Origin: Actinacidiphila glaucinigra
GTDB lineage: Bacteria; Actinomycetota; Actinomycetes; Streptomycetales; Streptomycetaceae
Assembly: GCF_900188405.1 (NCBI RefSeq)
Contig: NZ_FZOF01000018.1
Span: 1 to 63,619, forward strand
Direction: 5' to 3'
DNA: 63,619 nucleotides
Part shown: piece by piece, positions 1-9,922 of the stretch
How positions within the stretch are numbered: the first letter of the stretch is position 1
How the letters are laid out: every line of letters begins with the position of its first letter
Position numbers and translations under genes: made by a program
The notes under the pieces: model-generated
Databases searched by the model: none
The model's input: the letters and a program-made list of their open reading frames with translations, nothing else
Told to the model about the DNA's origin: nothing

Positions 1-1
1 G

Positions 2-661
2 CGGCTGGCGTTGCGGCTGGGTTCGGGGATCATCACGGACGCGGTGGATGTCGAGGCGGGTCCTGAGGGTCCGGTGGCCACGCAGTCGGCGTTCGCGGCG
101 TCGTTCACGACGAGGTCGCGGGTTACGACGGGCACGCCGGTGATCACGGTGAAGCCGAACTCGGCGCCGGTGGAGGCTGCCGCGGCGGCGGGCACCGTGG
201 AGGCGCTTGCGGTGGAGTTCGGTGCGCTGGCCACGGGCACGAAGGTGGTGTCGCGCACCGCGCGGGAGGCGACGGGTCGTCCGGAGCTGACCGAGGCGGC
301 GATCGTGGTGTCGGGTGGTCGTGGTGTGGGTGGTGCGGAGAGCTTCGCGGTGATCGAGGCGCTGGCGGACTCGCTGGGCGCGGCGGTGGGCGCCTCCCGC
401 GCTGCGGTGGATGCGGGCTGGTATCCGCACACCAATCAGGTGGGTCAGACGGGTAAGTCGGTGTCGCCGCAGTTGTATGTGGCGGCGGGTATCTCGGGTG
501 CGATTCAGCACCGGGCGGGGATGCAGACGTCGAAGACGATCGTGGCGGTCAACAAGGACCCGGAGGCGCCGATCTTCGAGTTGGTCGACTACGGCGTGGT
601 GGGTGACCTGTTCGCCGTGGTGCCGCAGCTGACGGAGGAGGTCACCGCCCGCAAGGGCTGA
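2..661 (+). CDS. etfA: Electron transfer flavoprotein alpha subunit, 3' part
   Basis: C-terminal about 219 residues of EtfA; the N-terminus lies before the window. EtfA with EtfB forms the FAD-containing electron carrier that takes electrons from acyl-CoA and other flavin dehydrogenases and passes them to ETF:quinone oxidoreductase. The visible part is the FAD-binding domain: the SGGRGVGG loop, the adenine/ribityl segment VGQTGKSVSP followed by GISGAIQH, and the closing NKDPEAPIFELVDYG motif, all hallmark EtfA signatures. It ends with TGA and is followed by a strong hairpin, so it is the last gene of its transcript. etfB is probably just upstream, outside the window. Identification is secure. 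Confidence 0.96.
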   Translation, partial: RLALRLGSGIITDAVDVEAGPEGPVATQSAFAASFTTRSRVTTGTPVITVKPNSAPVEAAAAAGTVEALAVEFGALATGTKVVSRTAREATGRPELTEAAIVVSGGRGVGGAESFAVIEALADSLGAAVGASRAAVDAGWYPHTNQVGQTGKSVSPQLYVAAGISGAIQHRAGMQTSKTIVAVNKDPEAPIFELVDYGVVGDLFAVVPQLTEEVTARKG

Positions 662-684
662 CCCCGCGGCACCACCGACCGACC

Positions 685-722
685 GGAGCCCCGTGACGCC
701 CCCACCGGCACCACGGGGCTCC
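685..722 (+). terminator. Intrinsic-type hairpin after etfA
   Basis: Perfect 11-bp inverted repeat, GGAGCCCCGTG (685-695) and CACGGGGCTCC (712-722), with a 16-nt loop, starting 24 nt after the etfA stop. There is no T-run, as is usual for actinobacterial hairpin terminators. Confidence 0.75.
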
Positions 723-740
723 CGGCGTTCCCAGGGGTCG

Positions 741-791
741 TTGACGCTGCGAAGCAGAGGGCGTTAGCTTCGCTTCAACGATTTGTTGAAG
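741..791 (+). promoter_or_regulatory. Promoter and palindromic operator of the aldolase-like gene
   Basis: TTGACG (741-746), an 18-nt spacer and TAGCTT (765-770) form a good sigma-70-type promoter. The expected start near 777 falls inside a perfect inverted repeat, CTTCAAC (773-779) - 5 nt - GTTGAAG (785-791). A repressor bound there would block initiation. The cognate regulator is not in the window. Confidence 0.65.
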
Positions 792-807
792 ATCGGGAGG
801 GTGCCAG

Positions 808-2088
808 ATGGCGCAGAACGAGACGGTCCGCACATCGCTCGGTGACGCGGTACGGCAGGACATCGGCGCCTCGCTCGCCGCCGTCGACGCCGAACTCGCC
901 CGCCGCTACCCCGGGGATCCCGGCACTCGCCAGCCCGTGCACACCGTCTACGTCCCCGCCGACGCCCTCACCGCCGACATCGTGCGCACCTGGGGCGACC
1001 GGGCGCTCGCGGCCCTCGACGAGCACGCCCCCGACGCGGAGCGGCTCGCCGAAGTGCTGGGCCTGCCGCCCGAACTCGCCGCGCCCGTCCACGACCGTGT
1101 GCGCGCCAAGCTGCGGCGTGAACCGGTCGAGGACCTGCGGATCGACTTCGAGGACGGGTACGGCCCCCGGCCCGACGCCGAGGAGGACGCGGCGGCCGCG
1201 CACGCCGCCCGCATCGTGGCCGGCGCCGTCGCGGACGGCACCGCGCCCCCGTACGTCGGCATCCGCATGAAGTGCATGGAGGCCGCCGTGCGCGACCGCG
1301 GCATCCGCACCCTGGACGTGTTCCTCACCGGTCTGATGGAGGCCGGCGGGCTGCCCGGTGGCCTGGTGCTGACCCTGCCCAAGGTCACCTTCCCGCAGCA
1401 GGTGACGGCTTTCGTCAGGCTCGCCGAGGCGTTCGAGAAGGCGTACGGACTCCGGGCCGGGCGCCTCGGGTTCGAGATCCAGATCGAGACCACCCAGTCC
1501 ATCCTGGGGCCGGACGGGACGGCCACGGTGGCCCGGCTGATCGACGCCGCCGAGGGCCGCGTCACGGGCCTGCACTACGGGACCTTCGACTACAGCGCCG
1601 CCTGCGGGGTCAGCGCGGCGTACCAGTCCATGGACCACCCGGTCGCCGACCACGCCAAGGCCGTCATGCAGGTCGCCGCCGCCGGCACGGGCGTGCGGCT
1701 CTCCGACGGCTCCACCAATGTGCTGCCCGTCGGCCCGGGCCCCCGCGTCCACGAGGCGTGGCGGCTGCACTACGGCCTGGTCCGGCGCTCACTGGCCCGC
1801 GCGTACTACCAGGGCTGGGACATGCACCCCGCCCAACTGCCCACGCGGTACGCGGCGGTCTACGCCTTCTACCGAGAGGGCCTCGACGCGGCGGCGGCCC
1901 GGCTCGCGGCGTACGTCGCCAAGGCCGGCGGCGACGTCCTGGACGAACCGGCCACCGCCCGGGCCCTGAGCGGCTACCTGCTGCGCGGACTCGACTGCGG
2001 CGCACTGGACTTCGCCGAGGTCGCCGCCGCCACCGGGCTGACCCGCGCCGACCTCGACGCCCTCGCGGGCCGGGCCCCCGGCGTCTGA
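808..2088 (+). CDS. HpcH/HpaI aldolase or citrate-lyase-beta-like protein (DUF6986 type)
   Basis: 426 residues, ATG start with GGGAGG at 795-800. The protein has features of the CitE-like/HpcH TIM-barrel superfamily of C-C lyases: an acidic DFEDGYG segment near residue 116 that suits Mg2+ and substrate binding, IRMKCME, and a FEIQIETTQSILGP strand whose Glu would sit at the metal site. It matches the family annotated DUF6986 in Streptomyces. As I recall, these genes often lie near malate synthase or ureide genes, but the substrate is unknown; an acyl-CoA or 2-oxoacid lyase/aldolase is the most likely activity. It is transcribed alone from a promoter overlapped by a palindrome, so it is probably induced by a specific metabolite. 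A 19-bp hairpin follows. Confidence 0.8.
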   Translation: MAQNETVRTSLGDAVRQDIGASLAAVDAELARRYPGDPGTRQPVHTVYVPADALTADIVRTWGDRALAALDEHAPDAERLAEVLGLPPELAAPVHDRVRAKLRREPVEDLRIDFEDGYGPRPDAEEDAAAAHAARIVAGAVADGTAPPYVGIRMKCMEAAVRDRGIRTLDVFLTGLMEAGGLPGGLVLTLPKVTFPQQVTAFVRLAEAFEKAYGLRAGRLGFEIQIETTQSILGPDGTATVARLIDAAEGRVTGLHYGTFDYSAACGVSAAYQSMDHPVADHAKAVMQVAAAGTGVRLSDGSTNVLPVGPGPRVHEAWRLHYGLVRRSLARAYYQGWDMHPAQLPTRYAAVYAFYREGLDAAAARLAAYVAKAGGDVLDEPATARALSGYLLRGLDCGALDFAEVAAATGLTRADLDALAGRAPGV

Positions 2089-2105
2089 GGCACCTCCTGC
2101 GCGAA

Positions 2106-2145
2106 GACGTCCGGGCCGGCCCCCGAGGGGGCCGGCCCGGACGTC
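2106..2145. terminator. Bidirectional 19-bp hairpin between convergent genes
   Basis: Perfect 19-bp inverted repeat (2106-2124 and 2127-2145; left arm begins GACGTCCGGG) separated by only GA. It lies between the convergent aldolase-like gene and katG and can end both transcripts. Confidence 0.85.
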
Positions 2146-2161
2146 CCGGTGGTGCGGGCGA

Positions 2162-4393
<2,232 letters not shown>

Positions 4394-4773
4394 GGGAATC
4401 CTTCCGGACCTGGCGGATCACGGTGCTCAGGACTGCGGGCCGTCGGACGCTTTCGGGCGGGGGCCGCCGCGGTGAGTGCACGGGGGCCTCACCGGCGGCA
4501 TGACAGGGGGAGAGGGCGCGGGGCCGGCTGCGGCAGTGCGACGCGGACGCCCGGATTTCCCAGGCGGCACCGCGCGGCTGCTCGGCGGTGGTCCCGTCAC
4601 GTCTCTCTCTTCTGCCGTACTGGAGTCTTCCTGTCCCTTGGCTGGCGCCGGAACCGATCCTACGATGGACGCAGTCCAAGTCAAGAAGAGCGTCAATTCC
4701 ATATGCAATCAGAACCCGGACGCGTCCACGGGGTGAATTCCGGACGTCCACCGAGCTGAATGGGTGAGCAGAC
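4394..4773. promoter_or_regulatory. katG/fur divergent control region with overlapping promoters
   Basis: 380 bp without a gene. Forward promoter candidate: TTGGCT (4638-4643), 17-nt spacer, TACGAT (4661-4666). Reverse promoter candidate for katG: TTGACT (reading 4684 to 4679), 16-nt spacer, TAGGAT (4662 to 4657). The two -10 boxes overlap by 2 bp, so the promoters should exclude each other. A near-palindrome, ATTCCATATGCAAT (4696-4709), lies just beyond the katG -35 and is the most AT-rich spot nearby: a good Fur-family operator candidate. The implied katG leader is about 250 nt and the fur leader about 100 nt. I see no convincing gene in the rest. Confidence 0.55.
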
Positions 4774-5184
4774 ATGAGCGACCTGCTGCAGCGACTGCGC
4801 GGGCGCGGCTGGCGCATGACGTCCCAGCGGCGTGTCGTCGCGGAGGTCCTCGACGGTGACCACGTGCACCTCACCGCCGACGAGGTGCACGCCCGCGCCG
4901 CACGGCTGCTGCCCGAGATCTCCCGGGCGACGGTCTACAACACGCTGGGTGAACTGGTGTCGCTCGGCGAGGTCATGGAGGTCTCCACCGACGGCCGTGC
5001 CAAGCGCTACGACCCCAACGCGCACCGTCCGCACCAGCACCTGGTGTGCTCCGGGTGCGGCACCGTCCGCGACGTCCACCCGACCGGGGACCCGCTGGCC
5101 GACCTCCCCGCCGAGGAGCGGTTCGGCTTCGCGGTCTCCGAGGCCGAGGTCACCTACCGCGGCCTGTGCCCGTCCTGCGCCTGA
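4774..5184 (+). CDS. Fur-family transcriptional regulator (CatR/FurA/PerR-like)
   Basis: 136 residues. N-terminal winged helix (MTSQRRVVAEVL through SRATVYNTLGELV, about residues 15-64) and a C-terminal metal/dimerisation domain with HRPHQHLVC and two CxxC pairs, Cys92/Cys95 and Cys132/Cys135, the structural zinc site of Fur/PerR proteins. Divergent from katG, so it most likely represses katG and itself and is released by peroxide or metal change, as CatR and FurA do in S. coelicolor. Sequence alone does not separate iron (Fur) from peroxide (PerR/CatR) sensing. It ends 26 nt from the convergent esterase gene. Confidence 0.88.
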   Translation: MSDLLQRLRGRGWRMTSQRRVVAEVLDGDHVHLTADEVHARAARLLPEISRATVYNTLGELVSLGEVMEVSTDGRAKRYDPNAHRPHQHLVCSGCGTVRDVHPTGDPLADLPAEERFGFAVSEAEVTYRGLCPSCA

Positions 5185-5209
5185 GCGCACCGACCGGGGG
5201 GAGCGGCGG

Positions 5210-6193
5210 CTACCGGTCCGCCGCCGGGGCGAGTCCGAGGCCGCGCAGCCACAGCATCTGCTCGTACGGCTGGGAGTCGCGTCCGCCGCCGTGGTCGCCG
5301 AACCGCCACACCGTGATGTCCTTGGGTCCCGCGTAGCGGTTGTAGGCCGCGAACACCGTCGACGGCGGGCAGACGGGGTCCATCAGGCCCACGCTGAACA
5401 GCGCCGGCGCGGTGGCGCGCGGGGCGAAGTGGACGCCGTCGAAGTAGTCGAGGGTGCCGAAGAGCCGTTCGGGGTCGATGCGCCGGTGGACGCCGAGGTA
5501 CTGGGCGAGCTCCGGGTACGGGCCCTCGGCGGCGGTCTCGGCGCCCCGCCGGAAGTGGCAGAGGAACGGCACGTCGACCAGGGCCGCCGCGACGGCCTCG
5601 CGGGCCAGGCCGGCCACCGCGAGGGCGAGCCCGCCGCCCTGGCTGCCGCCGGAGACGACGACCCGTCCCGCGTCGACCGCCGGGTGGGCGCGTAGCGCGT
5701 CCACGGCGCGCACGCAGTCGGTCATCAGCCGGCGGTAGTAGTAGTGCTCGGGGTCCTCCGCGCCGCGGGTCATGAACCCGCCGACGTACTGGGGACCCGG
5801 CGCCGGGTCGGGGTCCGGCGTGTCGTGGCCCTGGCCGCGGGAGTCGACGACCAGGTGGGCGTAGCCCGCGGCGCTCCACAGCAGGTTCTCGTGGTGCAGC
5901 CCGCGCCCGCCGCCGTAGCCGATGTACGTGACGACCCCGGGCAGCGGCCCGTCCGCGCCGCGGGGCAGCAGCAGCCAGGCCGCGACCGGCTGGCCTCCCC
6001 AGCCGGGGAAGCGCACGTCGAACACCTCGACCGTGGCCAGCGGCGAGTCGACCCGGCGGTACTCCGCCGGGTCGGTGCCTGCCTCGCGGGCGGCGGCCAG
6101 TGTCTTGGCCCAGAAGGCGTCGAAGTCCGCGGGCTCGGCGATCTCCGGTGCGTAGCGGCGCAGTTCGTCCAGCGGCAGGTCGGTGAGCGGCAT
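5210..6193 (-). CDS. Acetylxylan esterase / cephalosporin-C deacetylase family hydrolase
   Basis: 327 residues, the normal size of the AXE1/CAH (CE7) alpha/beta-hydrolase family, which removes acetyl groups from xylo-oligosaccharides and other small esters. The nucleophile elbow is GGSQGGG with Ser184; the acid is probably Asp in SVGLMDPVCPPS and the base His in FGDHGGG. The family RGQG turn is present (SRGQGHDT). No signal peptide, so it is intracellular and acts on imported oligosaccharides. ATG start at 6193; a LacI-type half-palindrome lies 10 nt upstream (6204-6213). It resembles operators near the GH1/GH31 operon at 50.9 kb, which would fit a hemicellulose role. Confidence 0.9.
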   Translation of the reverse strand: MPLTDLPLDELRRYAPEIAEPADFDAFWAKTLAAAREAGTDPAEYRRVDSPLATVEVFDVRFPGWGGQPVAAWLLLPRGADGPLPGVVTYIGYGGGRGLHHENLLWSAAGYAHLVVDSRGQGHDTPDPDPAPGPQYVGGFMTRGAEDPEHYYYRRLMTDCVRAVDALRAHPAVDAGRVVVSGGSQGGGLALAVAGLAREAVAAALVDVPFLCHFRRGAETAAEGPYPELAQYLGVHRRIDPERLFGTLDYFDGVHFAPRATAPALFSVGLMDPVCPPSTVFAAYNRYAGPKDITVWRFGDHGGGRDSQPYEQMLWLRGLGLAPAADR

Positions 6194-6203
6194 GGCCGGT
6201 ATC

Positions 6204-6213
6204 GAATCGTTTC
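6204..6213 (-). promoter_or_regulatory. Candidate LacI-type operator before the esterase
   Basis: GAATCGTTTC, a near-palindrome with central CG typical of LacI-family operators, 10 nt upstream of the esterase start. It differs by one base from GAATCGATTC found twice before the LacI gene at 50.9 kb. Confidence 0.5.
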
Positions 6214-6277
6214 AGGGGCCGGGGTGTCAACGGTCGCCTGACGCAGCCCGGTTGTCCGCCCGTCATGGGATGGTGCC

Positions 6278-6769
6278 GTGATGGAAGAGATCGGCTGGGA
6301 TCCGGCGCTCCACTCTCCGGTGACGCGCGCGATGCTCAGGGTTGGTGCCGTCGCCGTGGCGGCCGGGCTGGTGGCGGGGCCGGCAAGTGCCGTGCCGGCC
6401 ACCTGGGTTCCGCTGAGCCGTGCCGCGGTGGAGGCGGAGCTCGACGCGGCGGCGGAACAAGCCGGTGTACGCAGGGCGGAGTACACCGCGATGGGCCTGG
6501 TCGTGACCGCCGACAATGAGTCCGACCGGCCCAGCGAGGACTGCATGCTCGCCTGGGCGGCCGCCGAGGGGGCGGGCGGGCGGGAGTACGCCGCCGTGAC
6601 GGCGGTCCTGCGTGAGCACGGGTGGACGGAACTGCGCCGGGAGGACAGCCCCGGCGGCGATACGTACGTCAACCTCGGCAAGGGCGGCTGGACGGCGACG
6701 GTGGCGTACGACCGCGGACCGGGGTCCTTCACCGTGCTGACCTTCACCGCCATGGCGCATGCCTGCTGA
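6278..6769 (+). CDS. Hypothetical protein with one hydrophobic N-terminal segment
   Basis: 163 residues, family not recognised. A hydrophobic, Ala/Gly-rich stretch (about residues 20-40, VGAVAVAAGLVAGPASA) could be a transmembrane or signal segment. If translation began at the in-frame GTG at 6320 it would look like a normal signal peptide ending ASA. The rest is a small alpha/beta domain with ACRE-like EYTAMGLVV and a closing WTATVAYDRGPG...TVLTF strand pair. GTG (6278) and ATG (6281) are adjacent; no strong ribosome site is visible. It overlaps the next gene by 11 nt. Confidence 0.65.
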   Translation: MMEEIGWDPALHSPVTRAMLRVGAVAVAAGLVAGPASAVPATWVPLSRAAVEAELDAAAEQAGVRRAEYTAMGLVVTADNESDRPSEDCMLAWAAAEGAGGREYAAVTAVLREHGWTELRREDSPGGDTYVNLGKGGWTATVAYDRGPGSFTVLTFTAMAHAC

Positions 6770-7097
6770 CGGGTCCCGGCCCGGCGCTGCGACGCACGGC
6801 GTCGGCCACGGTGCCGCGGTGACCGACGCGGACCCGCTCGTGCCCCTGCTCGCCGGCATCGTCGTGGACGTCGTCCACTTCCTCGACACCTGCGGGGACG
6901 ACGAGGTCGCCCCCGATGTCGCCGTGCGGACGGCGGAGCACGCCGGGTGGGTGCTCCACAACCTGCCGCCCCGGCAGCGCGCCCGGTTCCTGCGGGTGCT
7001 CGACGACCTGGCCGCCGCCGAGCCGGACCCGGCGCGGCGCCGCGCCCTCGAATCCTTCGGCTTCGCCTGCGGGCTGGTCGCGGAGGAACCGTCCTGA
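6759..7097 (+). CDS. Small hypothetical protein
   Basis: 112 residues from the ATG at 6759, or 92 from the GTG at 6819; the shorter form is attractive because the extra N-terminus is low-complexity (Gly/Ala/His) and the conserved-looking part starts at TDADPLVPLLAGI. All-helical, rich in Asp/Glu and Arg, with an LPPRQRARFLRVLDDLA amphipathic helix. It looks like the small Streptomyces proteins annotated only as hypothetical. It probably shares a transcript with the gene before it, and ends 16 nt from the convergent LacI gene. Confidence 0.6.
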   Translation: MPADGSRPGAATHGVGHGAAVTDADPLVPLLAGIVVDVVHFLDTCGDDEVAPDVAVRTAEHAGWVLHNLPPRQRARFLRVLDDLAAAEPDPARRRALESFGFACGLVAEEPS

Positions 7098-7112
7098 CCG
7101 GGCGCCGGGCCG

Positions 7113-8132
7113 CTACGGCACCGGCGGGAGCTCGCCGGAACCGCGCGGGATCAGCCGGCAGGCGAGCTCGACCCGCTTGGGAGCGCCCGCGACGCCGTCG
7201 AGCCGCTGGAAGAGCAGTCCGGCCGCGGTGCGGCCGAGCTGCCCGGGGTCCTGGGCGACGACGGTGACCGCGGGACGCAGCAGGTCGGCGAGCTCGAAGT
7301 CGTCGAAGCCGACGAGGGCGACCACGCTGGGCAGGTCGGCGAGCACCCGCACCGCGGTCACGGTGATCCGGTTGTTGCCGGCGAACAGGGCGGTGACCGG
7401 CTCGGGGCCGCTGAGCATGGACTCCACGGCGGCGCGGACGCGGCCCGGGGCCGTGGGCCCGCAGGAGACCCAGTTCCCGTGCACCGGGAGCCCGGCGTCC
7501 TCCATCGCCTCGCGGTAGCCCCGCAGACGCTCGGCGGCGGTGTGGATGCGGGGGAGGTCGCCGATGAAGCCGATGCGCCGGTGCCCGTGGGCGATGAGGT
7601 GGGCGACGCCCTCGCGGGTGCCTCCGGCGTTGTCGCTGAGGACCACGTCCGCGTCGATGCCGCCCGCGGGGCGGTCGACGAAGACGGTGGCGACGCCTGC
7701 CGCGATCTCCGGTTCCAGATAGCGGTGGTCCTCGCTGGCGGGCACGATGACCAGCCCGTCGACACGCCGGGCGCAGAAGGCGAGCACCAGTTCCTGCTCG
7801 CGGTCGGCGTCCTCGGCGCTCGACCCGGTGAACAGCAGCGTCGAGTGGGCCCGTGCCAGGTCCTCGACGGCACGGCTGAGCGGGGAGTAGAAGGGGTCGG
7901 CGAGGTCCTCGAGGACCAGCCCGATGCTGGCCGTACGGCCCTTGCGGAGCAGCCGCGCGCTGTCGTTGCGGCGGAATCCGAGGGCGTCGATGGCCGCCTG
8001 GACACGCGAGATCGTGTCCTCGGTGACGCCCGGTTCCTCGTTGACGACACGCGATACCGTCTTCAGGCCGACACCGGCCCGGGCCGCGACATCCTTCATG
8101 GTGGGACGGGCGGTGCGCGGAATATCGGTCAC
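7113..8132 (-). CDS. LacI-family transcriptional regulator
   Basis: 339 residues. An N-terminal LacI helix-turn-helix (MKDVAARAGVGLKTVSRVVN, residues 12-31) with hinge helix is followed by a periplasmic-binding-protein-like sensor domain. The GTG start at 8132 is fixed by a leaderless promoter: TAGGAT ends 6 nt before it. It is divergent from a ROK sugar kinase, with the palindrome GACAACGTTGTC between them, so it very likely represses the kinase and itself and responds to a sugar. The specific sugar cannot be read from the sequence. Confidence 0.93.
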   Translation of the reverse strand: MTDIPRTARPTMKDVAARAGVGLKTVSRVVNEEPGVTEDTISRVQAAIDALGFRRNDSARLLRKGRTASIGLVLEDLADPFYSPLSRAVEDLARAHSTLLFTGSSAEDADREQELVLAFCARRVDGLVIVPASEDHRYLEPEIAAGVATVFVDRPAGGIDADVVLSDNAGGTREGVAHLIAHGHRRIGFIGDLPRIHTAAERLRGYREAMEDAGLPVHGNWVSCGPTAPGRVRAAVESMLSGPEPVTALFAGNNRITVTAVRVLADLPSVVALVGFDDFELADLLRPAVTVVAQDPGQLGRTAAGLLFQRLDGVAGAPKRVELACRLIPRGSGELPPVP

Positions 8133-8138
8133 GGCGTG

Positions 8139-8165
8139 ATCCTATGGGCTGGACAACGTTGTCAA
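8139..8165. promoter_or_regulatory. LacI promoter and shared operator of the LacI/ROK pair
   Basis: On the minus strand TTGACA (8165 to 8160), a 15-nt spacer and TAGGAT (8144 to 8139) drive the LacI gene. The perfect 12-bp palindrome GACAACGTTGTC (8152-8163) overlaps the -35 and spacer, and lies 23 nt before the ROK start. One bound repressor could control both genes. Confidence 0.75.
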
Positions 8166-8185
8166 CAAAGGGCGACACTACGCCC

Positions 8186-9196
8186 ATGCCGTTCGAGAGC
8201 TCTGCCGAGTCCATCGTCCCGCCGTCGGGTGCCGCCGGTGCGGGTCCGCTGATCGCCGCCGTGGACATCGGCGGCACGAAGATCGCGGGTGCCCTGGTGG
8301 ACGCCCGCGGCGAGTTGCTCGTACGCGTGCAGCGCCCGACGCCGGCCGACCGGGACGCGGCGACGGTGATGGGATCGCTCGCGGAGGTGCTGGCCGGGCT
8401 GCGGGAGTCCGCGGGCTGGCCGCGGGTCGTCGCGGTGGGCATCGGCAGCGCAGGACCGATCGACGCCTCGCGCGGCACCGTGAGCCCGGTCAACATCGCC
8501 GGCTGGCGGGACTTCCCGGTGGTGGCGCAGGTCGGCGAGCGGGTCGGCGGGCTGCCGGTCGTGCTCACCGGCGACGGCATCGCGATCACCGCGGCGGAGC
8601 ACTGGCAGGGCGCCGCGCGCGGGCACGACAACGCGCTGTGCATGGTGGTGTCGACCGGCGTGGGCGGCGGTCTCGTCCTCGGCGGCAAGCTGCACCCCGG
8701 CCCGACGGGCAACGCCGGGCACATCGGACACATCAGTGTCGACCTCGACGGGGACGTGTGCCCCTGCGGTAGCCGAGGCTGTGTCGAGCGCCTGGCCAGC
8801 GGGCCCAACATCGTCCGGCGCGCCCTGGAGTCCGGCTGGCGGCCGGCCCACGGCGAGGAGTCCGACGCGGCCGCCGTCGCCCGGGCCGCCCGTGAGGGCG
8901 ACGCCCTCGCCCTCGCGTCGTACGACCGCGCGGCGCAGGCGCTGGCCGCGGGCATCGCCGCGACGGCCACCCTGGTGGAGATCGACGTGGCCGTGATCGG
9001 CGGCGGTGTCGCGGGCGCGGGCCCGCTGCTCTTCGAGCCCCTGCGCGCGCACATGCGCCGGTACGCCACGCTGTCGTTCGCGTCCGGAGTCAAGGTCGTC
9101 CCCGCCGTGCTCGGGACGGACGCGGGCCTGGTTGGCGCGGCCGCCGCCGCGGCGCAGGCCCTGCGGCTTGAGGCCTTCGCGACCGGCGCCCACTAG
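8186..9196 (+). CDS. ROK-family sugar kinase (glucokinase-like)
   Basis: 336 residues from the ATG at 8186; an upstream in-frame start at 8144 would put the operator inside the gene and is rejected. The phosphate loop is DIGGTK (residues 27-32). The ROK zinc motif is CPCGSRGCVE (192-201) with its upstream His in GHIGHIS. The catalytic Asp is Asp130, but the usual NDxNxAA context is altered (GDGIAITAAEHW), which hints at an unusual hexose. No DNA-binding domain, so this is an enzyme: ATP-dependent phosphorylation of glucose or a related sugar. It is controlled by the divergent LacI regulator. Confidence 0.88.
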   Translation: MPFESSAESIVPPSGAAGAGPLIAAVDIGGTKIAGALVDARGELLVRVQRPTPADRDAATVMGSLAEVLAGLRESAGWPRVVAVGIGSAGPIDASRGTVSPVNIAGWRDFPVVAQVGERVGGLPVVLTGDGIAITAAEHWQGAARGHDNALCMVVSTGVGGGLVLGGKLHPGPTGNAGHIGHISVDLDGDVCPCGSRGCVERLASGPNIVRRALESGWRPAHGEESDAAAVARAAREGDALALASYDRAAQALAAGIAATATLVEIDVAVIGGGVAGAGPLLFEPLRAHMRRYATLSFASGVKVVPAVLGTDAGLVGAAAAAAQALRLEAFATGAH

Positions 9197-9922
9197 GCGA
9201 TCCCGGTAGGGGCGGTTCACCCGTTCGGCCTATCCCAGGGCCGCGGGTCACGGCCCGGCGGCGCTGAAGGCGGTCCTCACGGCGCGCCTCGACCGCCTCG
9301 GCCGAGGAGGCCCGCGCACTCTCGTGGGCCGGGGATTCGGTAGCGGGCTTCTACGCCTTCTTCAACGCGGGTCGTGGAGCGGTCGGCGGTGAGGAGCGCG
9401 TTCGCCGGCGCCCTCGCCGACGCGGGCTCCGACGTCCGCTCCGGTGCCGGGGCGCCGAGGTGACGGCGCTGCCTGTGGGAGCCTCACACTCGGCCGGCCG
9501 GCCCGGGCGTCGGCACGGACGGCATGCGGCCGCTCCCGGCGAGGGTGACGTGAGGCGACTGCAACCCGCCGGCGGCCGGCTCGGTGCCAGGCCGTGTCGT
9601 CACATGCCCTCCCCCAACCTTCGGCCGGGGTCGAATCGTCCGAGTAGCCCATTACGAGGGCGACCCTCAGCCTTGCGATGCACCGCACCTGGCGGAGCCC
9701 ATGTGCCGACACGGCCTCGTGGCCCTGCCGACCGTGCTCGTGTTCATGCTGCCGCAGCGGCAGTTCGTCGCCGGACCGACTGCGGGGCCAACAGGGGCGG
9801 ACCGCCGTGTTCCCGGGTGCCGAAGTCGCCGGTATGCGCCGATGGCCGGGTCTGCGCGTTTGCCGACGCCGATGATCCGGGCAATTCGTAGGGGGCTACC
9901 GGGCTACGGAAGAGGGGGCACC
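9197..9922. other. About 0.7 kb without an intact gene; probable coding remnants
   Basis: No ORF here shows normal codon bias over its length. Around 9295-9455 short stretches read like protein in two different forward frames: ...AEEARALSWAGDSVAGFYAFF (9299-9362), then ...VERSAVRSAFAGALADAG, as if one gene were broken by a frameshift. GC at third positions drops and frames switch through 9460-9900. A small hairpin-like CCCCAACCTTCGGCCGGGG lies near 9610. I treat this as decayed sequence. The real start of the next gene is at 9923. Confidence 0.45.

Noticed and set aside
8144..8185. Upstream ATG for the ROK kinase
   Set aside because: It would place the LacI operator inside the coding region and adds 14 residues before the conserved start of the fold.
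5770..9093. 1107-residue reverse-strand open frame, and similar long frames such as 24694-28287, 52689-56018 and 56781-59762
   Set aside because: They lie antisense or out of frame to well-supported genes and read as Arg/Pro/Gly-rich low complexity, the usual by-product of very high GC content.
9460..9891. Forward frame of 143 codons in the gap before the kinase-Nudix gene
   Set aside because: Composition is Gly/Arg/Pro-rich without codon bias; treated as part of the decayed stretch.
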